Assembly (NCBI GenBank): GCA_029379385.1
Contig: CM055611.1
Coordinates: 17,678,062-17,742,061 of the forward strand
Direction of reading: 5' to 3'
Source of the DNA: Quillaja saponaria
Taxonomy: Eukaryota > Streptophyta > Magnoliopsida > Fabales > Quillajaceae
DNA length: 64,000 nucleotides
Of this stretch, positions 11,297 through 22,450 are shown piece by piece. Every line of letters begins with the position of its first letter. The first letter of the stretch is position 1. Under the pieces are notes generated by a model that was not told the DNA's origin, did not search any database, and saw only the letters and a list, made by a program, of their open reading frames with translations. Both the position numbers and the translations under genes were made by a program.

Positions 11297-12089
11297 AAAA
11301 AAAAACATTATCAGTACCGTGGGCAATGGAAATAGTTCAAGCTGCAAATGTACTGAGGAGTTTAAAAGCCCATAAAACATTATCAGTACCGTGGGCAATG
11401 AATGAATTGACATGCAACATTTAGTTAAAAGCCCATAAAAATTGTCTTAACAAAAGTTAAGATGAATATCAAGACTCAAGAGGAGGTTGCCTAACTAAAA
11501 GAAAGTTTCGCATTAACTTAATAAGGGTTAGAGAGTCCACTCTATTAAATTGTTTCAGAATGATGATTTGCTACAATAAATTTATGCAGTCAATGAAAAC
11601 CATACAAGGTAACTCTTTGGTCGCTGTAAAATTTGCATAGGGCCAGGGCCCAAAAACACAACCACGATTCTCATCCATGCTGGAACCTCCCAATGAGTTA
11701 TGGGAATTCATTGAAATAACGAGGTAAAAATAATATATATGTCTACTGATAAAAGTGTAATTTAATTTATAAAAATAATAATAAGAATAAAATTATCATT
11801 TAAGAGTTTGACTATTACATACTAATTTTCAGATGAATTTTATAAATAAAATCTGACTTACTTTTTGTAAAATTCAAAATTGAAGAAAAAATAAATTTCA
11901 AATTTAATTATTTAAATTTTTAACTAATTCATTTGTAACAAATATAAAAAAGGAAATTTTTATTTAAAGTAACTGAATTTTACATTTAAAAAAAAAATCA
12001 ACTTCCACGGGCCTTGTTGTAAAGAATAAAATATTAACCAAATAAAAGTTTTACAATAAAATATTAACCCAAACAAAGTAAAGGAGACG
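11297..12089. other. Intergenic, with short shuffled direct repeats
   Basis: The motif CATTATCAGTACCGTGGGCA occurs at about 11307 and again at about 11378. TTTAAAAGCCCATAAAA also occurs twice (about 11360 and 11425). The rest is AT-rich and unassigned. Confidence 0.5.
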
Positions 12090-13570
12090 GGTTCTTTTTT
12101 AGGTTATTTATAGTTTTGGTCCTTAAAAATTATTTTTTTTATTTTGGTCCTTCAAGATTTAATTATTTTTATTTTGACTCTCCAATATTTAATTCTTTTT
12201 AAAATTGAATTCTTAATCAACCCAAAATTATTAATTTAAGTAGAACACAACATTTTAGTTGATATGGTTAAGAATGCATACAAAAAATTAATGAATTATG
12301 AAAAATTTATTTTTGAAAAAAGAAAAAAAATCAAATGTAGCATTTAAATTTGAGGAAACAAATTTGTCTAATAATTTAGCCAATATTCATTATTTTTTTT
12401 TTATTATCTCCTAAAATATGTTAACTAATTTCGTCTGATTTGTCATATTTTAATTATTTTAAATTTTTTAAAAACTCAATTAAAATAAATTAAATTATGA
12501 AAAACCAAAATAGAAAGGAAAAAAAAAAACTAAATAAGAAATTGATTTAGAAAAAATTAAGATAAAAAATAATGTAATCGTCATAAACTAAACAAGCCTT
12601 CTTTTCTTTTCTTTTTCTAATCAAACTCGCCCACCAATTTTCAAGAAAATTTTACTTCTTTTGATTCTTCGATCTTTTATCTTGTTGGCAGCTTTCTTTG
12701 ACTCTCTGCAATATTGTCTTAATTTTCCTCCCCAAATGGCTGAATATTATCACACTTTTATCAATTTTACTTTATACTTGTTTAAATATTTTTCGTAATG
12801 TAATCCAAGTTCTAACACCATTAATCACTTGAATGAAATTATGATTTAAATTTAAATTTTTTGTCATGTGTGCTAATTTAATAAAATAATTAAATTTTCT
12901 TTCTCACTCCTATTCATCACCTCCCTCTAACATTATAAAATTAAATTTTGTGATGATTTATATAATTTGAAATAAAGTTAATAAAAAAGATAATATAAAA
13001 CAAATTTAGTAAGATATAATAGTTTTAGGACAAAATTGGATAAATTATATATTTTAAAGACCTTTTTTTTTTTTTGTCAACCCATATATGCCTGGTACTA
13101 AATATAACAATTTTGGACCAAAATCTAATTATGTCAATCTCAAAAAAAAAGACATTATAAATATCTTCAAAAAGTTATGAGATAATAATAATTTATGCTT
13201 AATATAAAAAATAAAAATATTTTAATGATAGTAAATGTTATTTGTCTATTTTGTACATCGCTATCTCATACATATACTTGTCGATCAATAATGGAGCCAC
13301 CTGAAAAGCAAAATTATTGAGTTTGTCGTCTTATTACTCTTCTTCTCTTTGGGTTCTCTGTTTTTGTGTGCGTTATCTTCTTGTTTTCTTAAAGACGCAT
13401 AATCATTCAAATAATTGTACGAAAAGAAGAAGAAGAAGTAGACGACATTTATGGTTTAATCAATGGTCTCGTGATGTTGCCAGCTGGCTACAACATAGGG
13501 ATTTTGAATACAAGAATGCAAGTTTTAATATTTTAGTTAATATAATAAGTTTTTTACTTAAAATATTATA
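12090..13570 (+). repeat. Orphan copy of the NLR upstream flank
   Basis: The region 12090-13080 matches 33780-34800 (landmarks CAAGATTTAATTATTTTTAT, TTGTTGGCAGCTTTCTTTGA, ATTCATCACCTCCCTCTAAC). In part it also matches 20050-20620, upstream of the intact NLR. The end at 13390-13490 (CATTCAAATAATTGTACGAA, TGGTCTCGTGATGTTG, CTACAACATA) matches 45150-45240, which directly precedes the block 2 gene. No NLR exon follows here, so this is a promoter-side duplicate that lost its gene. Confidence 0.7.
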
Positions 13571-13659
13571 ACGGGACAAATTGAAAAACTGAATTTTAAA
13601 ATTTTGATTTCTATCTTTACATCACCGTCACCAGGCTCATTATCACCGGCTCGTTTTTT

Positions 13660-14480
13660 GCAAAAAAAAAAATTAAAACTAGATTTAAAAAATTTAATTT
13701 TAGACCATATATTTTAAATTAAAAAATTATCATATAAATTAAAAAATTATTTAAAATTAAAATATCACACATTCTAAAATTAAAAATTATTATACTTTAT
13801 AAATTTAAAAATTATTATACACTTTAAATTTAAAATTTATCATTCACCTTAAAATTTAAATATATCATACACTATATTAAAAAAATATTATATATTTTAA
13901 TATTTTAAAATTTTAAAATTCATGATTTTTTTTAATTTAAAATATTTGATATTTTAAAAATTTTAAATATATGATATATTTAAATTTTAAAATATATAAT
14001 AAATTTTAAATTTAAAGTGTCTAATATATTTTAAAATTTAAATTATATGATAATTTTAAAATATGATATTTTTAAATTTAAAAATTTATTATAAATTTTA
14101 AATTATAGTTATGATATTTTTAAAATTTAAAATATATAATAATTTTTAAATTTAGAATATTTGATATTTTTTATTATAGTATATGATAAATTTTAAAATA
14201 TATAATAAATTTTAAATTTAAAGTATATAATAATTTTAAAATTTATAGTGTATGATAATTTTTAATTTTAGAGTGTATGATATTTTTTATATATAGAGTT
14301 TATGATAGTTTTTAAATTTATAATAAATGATATTTTAAAATTTTAAAATGTATAATAATTTTAAAATTTGTAGTATATGCTATGTTAAAAATTTGAAATT
14401 TATGATATTTACTAATTTTTAAAATGTTTAAATTTATATGTTATTTTTTTAATTTAAAATTAATGGCCTGAAACTCGATT
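13660..14480. repeat. Low-complexity AT tract with a degenerate short-period pattern
   Basis: About 0.8 kb consists almost only of A and T, with recurring TTTAAAATTTA and TATGATA words at irregular spacing of roughly 20-40 bp. It looks like a decayed AT-rich minisatellite. No coding signal. Confidence 0.7.
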
Positions 14481-14702
14481 TTCAAAATTTTGATTTTAAC
14501 TTTTTTACAAAGGTGGGCATATGGGTGTGTTGTGATGGGCCCATGAGCTGGTGATGTGGAGCTAAAAACTATGATTTTCAAAATTTGATTTCTCAACTTA
14601 TCCCATTTGGACATATTAAATAAGAAGCTTATCATATTGACTAAAAATATTAGAACTTGGACCCTGTTATCTAAAATTCTCTACAACATACACAAAATAT
14701 CA

Positions 14703-15923
14703 TGGGGGATGAGCGATACACATATCACTCTTGATAGAGAATATTTGATATAGTAACTCCACCTATATTAATATAGAAGTGGTGCCGCTTCAAGCAAAGA
14801 CTAGAGGGTTATCTTTGTAAATATTTATGAATCCAGGAGTAGCATATGGCCATATTTGTGCTAGAAATAGTTTTAGAATCTTATGATAATTGGATAATAT
14901 AATGTGTGTATTTAATTTCGGTTCCAATACAAGGAGTATTGGTTTAATCTACGGACTCCAATTACTTCATTAGAACTTTAAAATAATTACACTAATAGAA
15001 AGTTTAATGTATAAGACACTTTCTACTATGTGTGATATTATGATTAGGATTAGGATTATATTATAATCTAGTGTGGGATTATTAGATAGATTATAATATA
15101 AATCCTAAATTGGAATGTCTTTTCATTAATAGTAATTCAATAGTTATTTGATATAGTAACTCCACCTATATGAATATAGAAGTGGTGCCGCTTCTAGCAA
15201 AGACTAGAGGGTTATCTTTGTAAATATTTATGAGTCTAAGAGTAGCATATGACTATATTTGTGCTAGAGATAGTTTTAAAATCTTATGATAATTGGATAA
15301 TATCGTGTGTGTATTTAATTTTGGTTCTAATACAAGGAGTATTGGTTTAATCTATAAAACACTTTCTACTATGCATGATATTATGATTAGGATTATATTA
15401 TAATCTAGTGTGGGATTGTTGGATAGATTAGAATATAAATCCTAAATTGGAATGTCTTTTCATAACTAGTAATTTATGTGAAGAGATCTAACTATTGAAT
15501 TCAATAGTTATAATTTGTTAGATGACAAGAGACACACTAATGAATTAACAGTTATAGTTTATTATGTCAAAAGTTATGATTGTTGAATACATTACTATTC
15601 ATTCTCTATATATAGATGGCTTCTATAAGTAGTGAAGAAGAATTTTTTCTATAATAAGATTCTAATAAACTTTGTTGAATCTTAGAAGGGACTTGTTTGC
15701 AATCTTCAAGTTATTAGAGTATACATATAATATCTCTTTAAGGATAATCTTGTAACAATAATAAGTTTCAAAGTCTACATGTCTTATATTTTATTATTTT
15801 TTCTAACAAAGACAGCCATAACCAGAAAACATTAGTGGCTGGGCAGCAGATTAGAATTACCCAAAGGTCAAGTCAAATTTCCTAGTTGGACAATCTAACA
15901 AAGTTCCATATCAGCATCAGTAT
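14703..15923. repeat. Complex LTR-like repeat, copy 1 (two tandem subunits)
   Basis: The region has two head-to-tail subunits, each starting near TTTGATATAGTAACTCCACC (about 14747 and 15146). They share GCAAAGACTAGAGGGTTATC, ACAAGGAGTATTGGTTTAAT and TATAATCTAGTGTGGGAT. The second runs into a segment starting TGTTGGATAG (15417) and ending AAGTCTACA (15779), which has LTR-like TG...CA ends and is about 363 bp long. The whole, with the following GACAGCCATAA...CAGCATCAGTAT stretch, is repeated at 17190-18430. No coding capacity is seen. I infer a non-autonomous LTR element remnant. No clean target duplication was found. Confidence 0.65.
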
Positions 15924-15949
15924 AGACAAAGACTAAAGGATGTTTTCTT

Positions 15950-16350
15950 AAAGATGCTTAATTCATTCAAATAATTATACGAAAAGAAGAAGTAGACCAC
16001 ATATGTGTTAGATATAAAATCACTCCTTGGGCCACGCTTGAATAGCAAACTAGAATTCAAATAATTTTATTCTTCTCTTTTTCCCATGTGATGCTGCAAG
16101 CCCCCCTCCTTTCCCTTGGCTATATTCCCTCTCCTTTCCTTTTCTTTATTTTTTTAAATTTAATTTCTTAAGAAAAGTCACCCAGTCTTATTTTTTTTTA
16201 ATATTTTAATTAAATTTTATAATAAAATTATATTATCAATAACTCTTATTTTTAAAATATTTTTCTAAATAAATCTTAAATTTTGAATTGAAACTTTTTA
16301 TATGTATAACGAGATTTTAAGTTTGTCGTTGATTACAAGTACCAGTAGAA
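15950..16350. repeat. Copy of the NLR upstream segment found at 21050-21350
   Basis: The stretch from GATGTTTTCTTAAAGATGCT through CCCATGTGATGCTGCAAGCC and the following TTTCC-rich part matches 21047-21350, about 1.1 kb upstream of the intact NLR. It is another piece of duplicated promoter-side sequence. Confidence 0.7.
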
Positions 16351-17189
16351 AAAATTTCTTGAAAAAAAATTAATGTGGATATGTTTTTCCTTTGTGGGAT
16401 TCAATATTAAGATTATTGAATTGGTATTCTTGTGAATACATTATGAGTATGGTTATAAATATTTTCACATACTCCCTAATTTTGAAGGATCCGGATCCGA
16501 TTTTGAAATAGTTCAAATTGTGGGGTAATGAACATGTTATCGAAAATATATATGGTACCAAGAATACCAAAGAGGATTATTTGATAATGATTTTTTGGTG
16601 TATTAGAATAATACACATTGAAATTAGTTAGATAACTAGTGTGTGGGATCATGAGTTTTGAAAGACAATATAATTTCTTGGACAAGAAAGAAATATAGTT
16701 ATATATCATTTTGCAATGGAATCAAATTGATTGCTTAGTAACAATTGGTAAGAAGATTAAAAGGATTGGAGAATTTATTGTGAAATAAATTTGTGTCCAC
16801 ATCCAATGCTTCCTAATTATATTTGTCCATTGTAATGTTAAAGTAAATTTGTTAAGTGTTCTTGTAAAATAATTTATAATTATATGTCTAGACATCAATG
16901 TAAGTTGTTATAATTTTATGAGACAAATTTAAGAATGAATTTTATTGTCAATGTGAGATTGATCAAAACTGCTTCAAATGCAGTAAAACTAATATCTAGT
17001 GGAATGAGGCTGAAACCCTTTTATAAAAAAGGCACCAGCAATGGGAACCCAACTTTGACTTAGTAAAAATTATTTTCAAAATTTAATGGATAATAATAAG
17101 TTATTGTTTGTGTCTTCAAAAAAACACTAAATTTCGATTTTAATATCATAGCCTTATTCTAGAATGTCAGTGCTTAATAGAATGTGTAT
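16351..17189. other. Intergenic, nothing recognised
   Basis: AT-rich sequence with only short chance frames (the longest minus-strand ones are below 80 codons and have no recognisable motifs). Confidence 0.5.
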
Positions 17190-18430
17190 GGAGGATGAGT
17201 GATACACATATCACTCTTAATGGAGAATATTAGATTTAGTAACTCCACCTCTATGAATATAGAAGTGGTGTCACTTCTAGCAAAGACTACACGATTATCT
17301 TTGTAAATATTCATGAATCCAGGAGTAGCACTTGACCATATTTGTGCTAGAGATAGTTTCAAAATCTTATAATAATTGGATAATATCATGTGTGTATTTA
17401 ATTTCGGTTCTACTACAAGGAGTATTGGTTTAATCTACGGACTCCAATTACTTCATTAGAACTTTAAAATAATTACACTAATAGAAAGTTTAATATAGAA
17501 GACACTTTCTAGTGTGCTTGATATTATGATTATGATTATATTATAATCTAGTGTGGGATTGTTAGATAGATTATAATATAAATCCCAAATTGGAATGTCT
17601 TTTCATTAATAGTAATGTATTTGAAGAGATATAACTATTGAATTCAATAGTTATTTGATATAGTAACTCCACCTATATGAATATAGAAGTGGTGCCACTT
17701 ATAGCAACGACTAGAGGGTTATCTTTGTAAATATTTATGAATCCAAGAGTAGTATATGACCATATTTTGTGCTAGAGATAGTTTTAAAATCTTATAATAA
17801 TTGGATAATATCATGTGTGTATTTAATTTCAGTTCTAATACAAGGAGTATTGGTTTAATCTATAAGACACTTTCTACTATGCATGATATTATGATTAGGA
17901 TTATATTATAATCTAGTGTGGGATTGTTGGATAGATTAGAATATAAATCCTAAATTGGAATGTCTTTTCATAAATAGTAATTTATGTGAAGAGATCTAAC
18001 TATTGAATTCAATAGTTATAATTTGTTAGATGACAAGAGACACACTAATAAATTAAAAGTTAAAATTTATTATGTCAAAATTTATGATTGTTGAATACAT
18101 GACTATTCATCCTCTACATTGGCTTCCATAAGTAGTGAAGAAGAATTTTTCTATAATAAGATTCTAATAAATTTTGTTGGATCTTAGAAAAGACTTGTTT
18201 GCAATCCCCAAATTATTAGAGTATGCATACAATATCACTTCAAGGATAATCTTGTAATAACAATAAGTTTCAAAATCTACAAATTATGTCCTGTGAATCT
18301 ATTATTATTTTTTTCTAACAAAGACAGCCATAAAACATTAGTGGGTGGGCAGCAGATTAGAATTACCCAAAGGTCAAGTCAAATTTCCTAGTTGGACAAT
18401 CTAACAAAGTTCCATATCAGCATCAGTATG
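17190..18430. repeat. Complex LTR-like repeat, copy 2
   Basis: This direct duplicate of 14703-15923 lies about 2.5 kb downstream and again has two tandem subunits (about 17220 and 17657). The terminal LTR-like segment is 17925-18281. The flanking GACAGCCATAA...CAGCATCAGTAT tail (18326-18430) is shared, so the copying event covered more than the transposon. Confidence 0.7.
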
Positions 18431-20045
18431 ATCCAAAAAACATGGAATGCCTCTATCTATCTATTACCATCTAGTACTAACTATTATGGCTCAAAATAGA
18501 ACTGGCACACTGTAGAAGCATGTGCATCTTCCATTATTTCCTTCTCTTTTTTTCTTTCTTTTTTTTCAAATTCACAGGTACTTCAGTTGAAACCATGATT
18601 GCTTCACATGAAGACCACTGACACCGACAGTGGGCATGACAAATACCGTTTTGTACCTGGAAACTCCTAGATGTAGACAACTTTACACAGATTGTGTGGC
18701 TTGAATAGTATACATAAAAAGCAATATGTCAAGAGAACAGTGAGAATGCTCGGTTATAAACACCACTAAGAAAAACTTAAAATGCTATGACTCAATCAAT
18801 TCTGAGGGTTTGGTGGAACCCCTAAGGAAGGGCACAAGCTGGTTGAATGAGGAAATTCTGTCTAGGGCTTGGTATCTCTGTTCCCTGATGGTAAAGCTCC
18901 TCTAGGAAAGCCCCGTGAGGGCTTTCAAGGTTGATGGCCCTCTTACCCTATTTTTCATCAGCAAAAAAAAAAAAAAACAAGGGCAAAAAAATTGTCGTGC
19001 AGGTAGCTTGATGTCCCAAACTATTAAATTCGATCCTAAAGGACAAATGCTCTGTCTAATAAATTGAAGGCTCAGTATGTAGCAATGATTGCACATGTTC
19101 TCATTTTTTCTATGAGAAAAATATATATATATAAAAATATGCAATGGAGATTTTCTCATTCAATGAAAGTGAAAGATCACTGGACCACAGTACAGTCACA
19201 TTGACTTAAAAAAAGAGGATAATGGTAAAAATATAAAGATGTGACTACGCACATAAAACATCTGACATAAATTGTGACATTAATTCCAAACAATATTATC
19301 GATTGCACCAATATTATTGAATTCCGGATGAAAGGACTTAAACTTAATCTAAAGGCATTGAATTTAAGTCCATCTACATCGAGAACAGGAAAACTATACG
19401 TGAAAAAACAACAAAGAACTTTACTAGACAAAAACTAAAGGAGATACACCAGGTAATCATATTGCACCGCTCATCACAGTCCAAATGTGTGGATTTTTAA
19501 GTGAATTTCAATAGGTCCCACAAATCTGCTCAGTGAACGCGGGTGACCACGTATTACTTGGTGAAAAAGTAAATGGAGTTACCTGACGGCAATCAGATCC
19601 AACTGAGTAAACAAAGTAACGTAAAACAAAGTACAGTTATGTCCTTGGTAGTAATATACCAAAATTTCAGTTATTCATAAAAGCTTGGAGATAATAATTG
19701 ACAAGAATGAGAAGTCAATAATCTGAAGTTGGAAAGTTTTGATCAAGGTTGTTGCAGCCACTTGACATGTACCGTACGTAACTCACGTAGTAATACCTAT
19801 CTACTAATTAATAAGTTTTTATATTCGTGAATGTTATTGGAAATTATTTGCACTTCTATCGTATTTTATACCCTATAATCCTTTTCATGCGAATGCAGAG
19901 CAAACAATCATTCCGCTTCAGGTGGCTTCAAACCACCATAGCACAAATTGAGAAACTGGTTATAGAGATCAAACCTGGGTAAACTCATGAAGAATGTCTC
20001 TGTTCCGGGCTAAAACAATTGGTTGGTGCAGCAGATGCAGCACTT
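18431..20045. other. Intergenic, nothing recognised
   Basis: About 1.6 kb without a convincing frame. It is mixed composition, less AT-rich around 18600-18950. I could not assign it to a gene or transposon. Confidence 0.45.
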
Positions 20046-22310
20046 CTACTCCTTAAGCCTTCTTTTCTTTTCCTTTTTTAATGAAATAAGCCCACAAATT
20101 TTCAAGAAAATTTTGCTTCTTTTGATTCTTCTTTATCTTGTTGGCAGCTTTCTTTGATTCTCCATTTCTTTCTATCTTAATTTTCTTCCCCGGGTGACTG
20201 AAAGAGGATGCCTCCTCCTTCATTAGTAAAAGTAAAATATACTCACATTTTTATCAATTTTATTTCTTATATATATATTTTTATTATTATTTTTTGGTAA
20301 TGTTACCCTCGCTCTAACACCATTAATAATTTAAATAAAAATTATGACTTAAATTTAAATTTTTTGTCATGCGTGCTAAGTTAATAAAAATAAAAAAAAT
20401 TATTTCTCACTCTTATTCATCACCACCCTCTGACATTATAAATTAGATTTTGTGATGATTTAGATATTTTAAAATAAAATTAATAAAAAAGATAATACCT
20501 TTAAAATGAATTAATTAAAACATGATAGTTTTAGGATGAAGTTGAAAAGAAATATATACTTTAAAAACATATTTTTTTTGTCAACTTAGCATATACGTGC
20601 ATGATACTAAATATCTATATCCATATTATTATAAAAACCAGAAGGTTATTGTGGTCTCTTACTATTTAACATACACATTAAAATTATTTAGAAGTAAAAT
20701 TTATTCAATCATTTAATAACTACTAAATAATAACCTCCTTGCTTTCCTACTCTCATACTCTCTTCCACCCTCCCACTCTCTTACTCTCTCTCACCCTCTC
20801 ACTCCCCTCTTCTCTCCTGTATCAATTTAAGCCAAAACAACAATTTTCATCAAAATTTAATAGTGTTAGCTTGAAAAAAAGATATTACTAATTTAGTTTT
20901 TCAATTGCTACTGGTTAGGGATAGAGCCACCAATAAAGCAAAATTATTGAGTTAAAAGCATGATTACCTCTTTTTTTAACATATAAATTAGTTTGAGTGG
21001 CACACTAACTAAAGTTTGATTCCCTATGTCTTTGTGCGTTATCACGATGTTTTCTTAAAGATGCTTAATTCATTCAAATAATTATACAAAAAGAAGAAGT
21101 AGACGACATATGTGTTAGATATAAAATCACTCCTCGGGCCACGCTTGAATTTCAAACTAGAATTCAAATAATTTTATTCTTATTCAGTTATTCTTCTCTT
21201 TTCCCGCAAAACCTATTCTTCTCTTTTTTCCCATGTGATGCTGCAAGCCCTTCTCCTTTCCCTTGGCTATATTCCCTCCCCTTTCCTTTTCTTTATTTTT
21301 TTAATTTTAAAATCTTAAGATAAGTCACCCTAAGTCTTATTTTTTTTAATATTTTAATTAATTTTATATAAAAAAATTATATTATCACTAACTCATATTT
21401 TTAAAATATTTTTTTCATTCTGCAAGACTCTTTTCCCATGTGATGCCTGCAAGCCCTTCTCCTTTCCCGTGGCTATATTCCCTCTTTATTCTTTCTCGTT
21501 ATTTTATTAATTTTAAAATCTTAAGAAAAGTCACCTTAAGTCCTCTTTTTTTTTTTTTTTTTCAATATTTTAATTTATTTATAAATAAAATTATATTATC
21601 AATAACTATTATTTTTACAATATTTTTCCCATGCTGCAAGACTCTTTTTCCATTTGATGCTGCAAGCCCTTCTCCTTTCATGTGATTTTATTCTCTCTCC
21701 TTTCCTTATCTTTATTTTTATAATTTTAAACTCTTAAGAAAAGTCACCATAAGTCTTTTTTTTTTTCAATCTTTTAATTAATTTTATATTAAATTATATT
21801 ATCAATAACTCTTATTTTAAAAATATTTTTTAAATAAATCTTAAATTTTGAATTGAAACTTTTTATATCATTTTTATATTTAATTTTATATTTTAAATTT
21901 TAATAATTAAGTAAACTTATTTTTTTTAAATATATTAATTAATTTATAAAACTAAAATTAATTATTTAATAAGTTGAGAAATGGAGTAATATAGGTTCTG
22001 ATTACTTCAAAATTGTTGAGATTGTGATCAGTAAAACAAGAAACTTAAAACTCATTGCAAACTACAAACTGGAAACTGGTTATGCGAGTCTTTTACTCAT
22101 TATCTCCACCAACAAATAAAATATATTCCACGTCGGAAGTTCTCTGGCCAAAAGTAAAAGTTAGCAATAATTCCTTTTTCTTTTTCTTTTTTTTGGTACA
22201 GTTAGTTAGCAATAATTTAAGCAAATAAGAATGATGTAATTGCAGCCGTGTGAAGCTTCCCATTCTTCTTCTCCAAAACCAGAGATCATATTCTTCTTCC
22301 ATAGATATCT
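20046..22310 (+). promoter_or_regulatory. Upstream/promoter region of the intact NLR-DC1 gene
   Basis: 20060-20620 is a copy of the upstream module also seen at 12600-13080 and 34300-34800. 21050-21350 matches 15950-16350. Within 21230-21840 a unit of about 210 bp, starting TTCCCATGTGATGCTGCAAG, occurs three times in tandem (about 21230, 21432 and 21648). The 3' end (21940-22040, TTCAAAATTGTTGAGATTGT) matches 33700-33780. No TATA box can be singled out in this AT-rich sequence. Confidence 0.55.
21230..21840. repeat. Three tandem copies of a ~210-bp unit upstream of the NLR
   Basis: Each unit has CCCATGTGATGCTGCAAGCC or a close variant, a CTTCTCCTTTCCC-rich part, TTTTAAAATCTTAAGA, AAGTCACC-TAAGTC and an AT-rich tail. 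The third begins TTCCATTTGATGCTGCAAGC. The array lies 0.6-1.2 kb before the start codon. Confidence 0.75.
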
Positions 22311-22313
22311 GAG

Positions 22314-22431
22314 GTACTTTCTTCTATCTTTTCCTTTGAACTAATTTGCTTGTGGCGATAACATCTAAAACATAGGTAGCCCTTTCAAGTTTAATTTATT
22401 TAAACTTGTATCTACTTACTGCTTGTGCAGG
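22314..22431 (+). other. 5' UTR intron of the NLR-DC1 gene
   Basis: The leader TCTTCTTCCATAGATATCTGAG is followed by a GT donor at 22314. An acceptor CTTGTGCAG ends at 22431, 19 bp before the ATG. The leader is conserved at 45320-45352 in block 2 with the same GTACTTTCTTCTA donor context, while the block 2 acceptor is weaker (TACAAG). A leader intron of about 118 nt is an inference from this conservation. Confidence 0.5.
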
Positions 22432-22450
22432 CTATAACAAAAGTGAGAGG

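Noticed and set aside
13660..14480. A centromere-like satellite or matrix attachment region
   Set aside because: The pattern has no fixed period and is just extreme AT content. Nothing specific supports either.
15417..15779. A clean solo LTR with target duplication
   Set aside because: Flanking pentamers (GGGAT and TGTCT) do not match, and similarity to other copies extends beyond the proposed borders.
22406..22450. Upstream non-ATG extension of the NLR frame
   Set aside because: It contains a good acceptor (TTGTGCAG) conserved in context with a leader donor, and family members start at the MEI Met.
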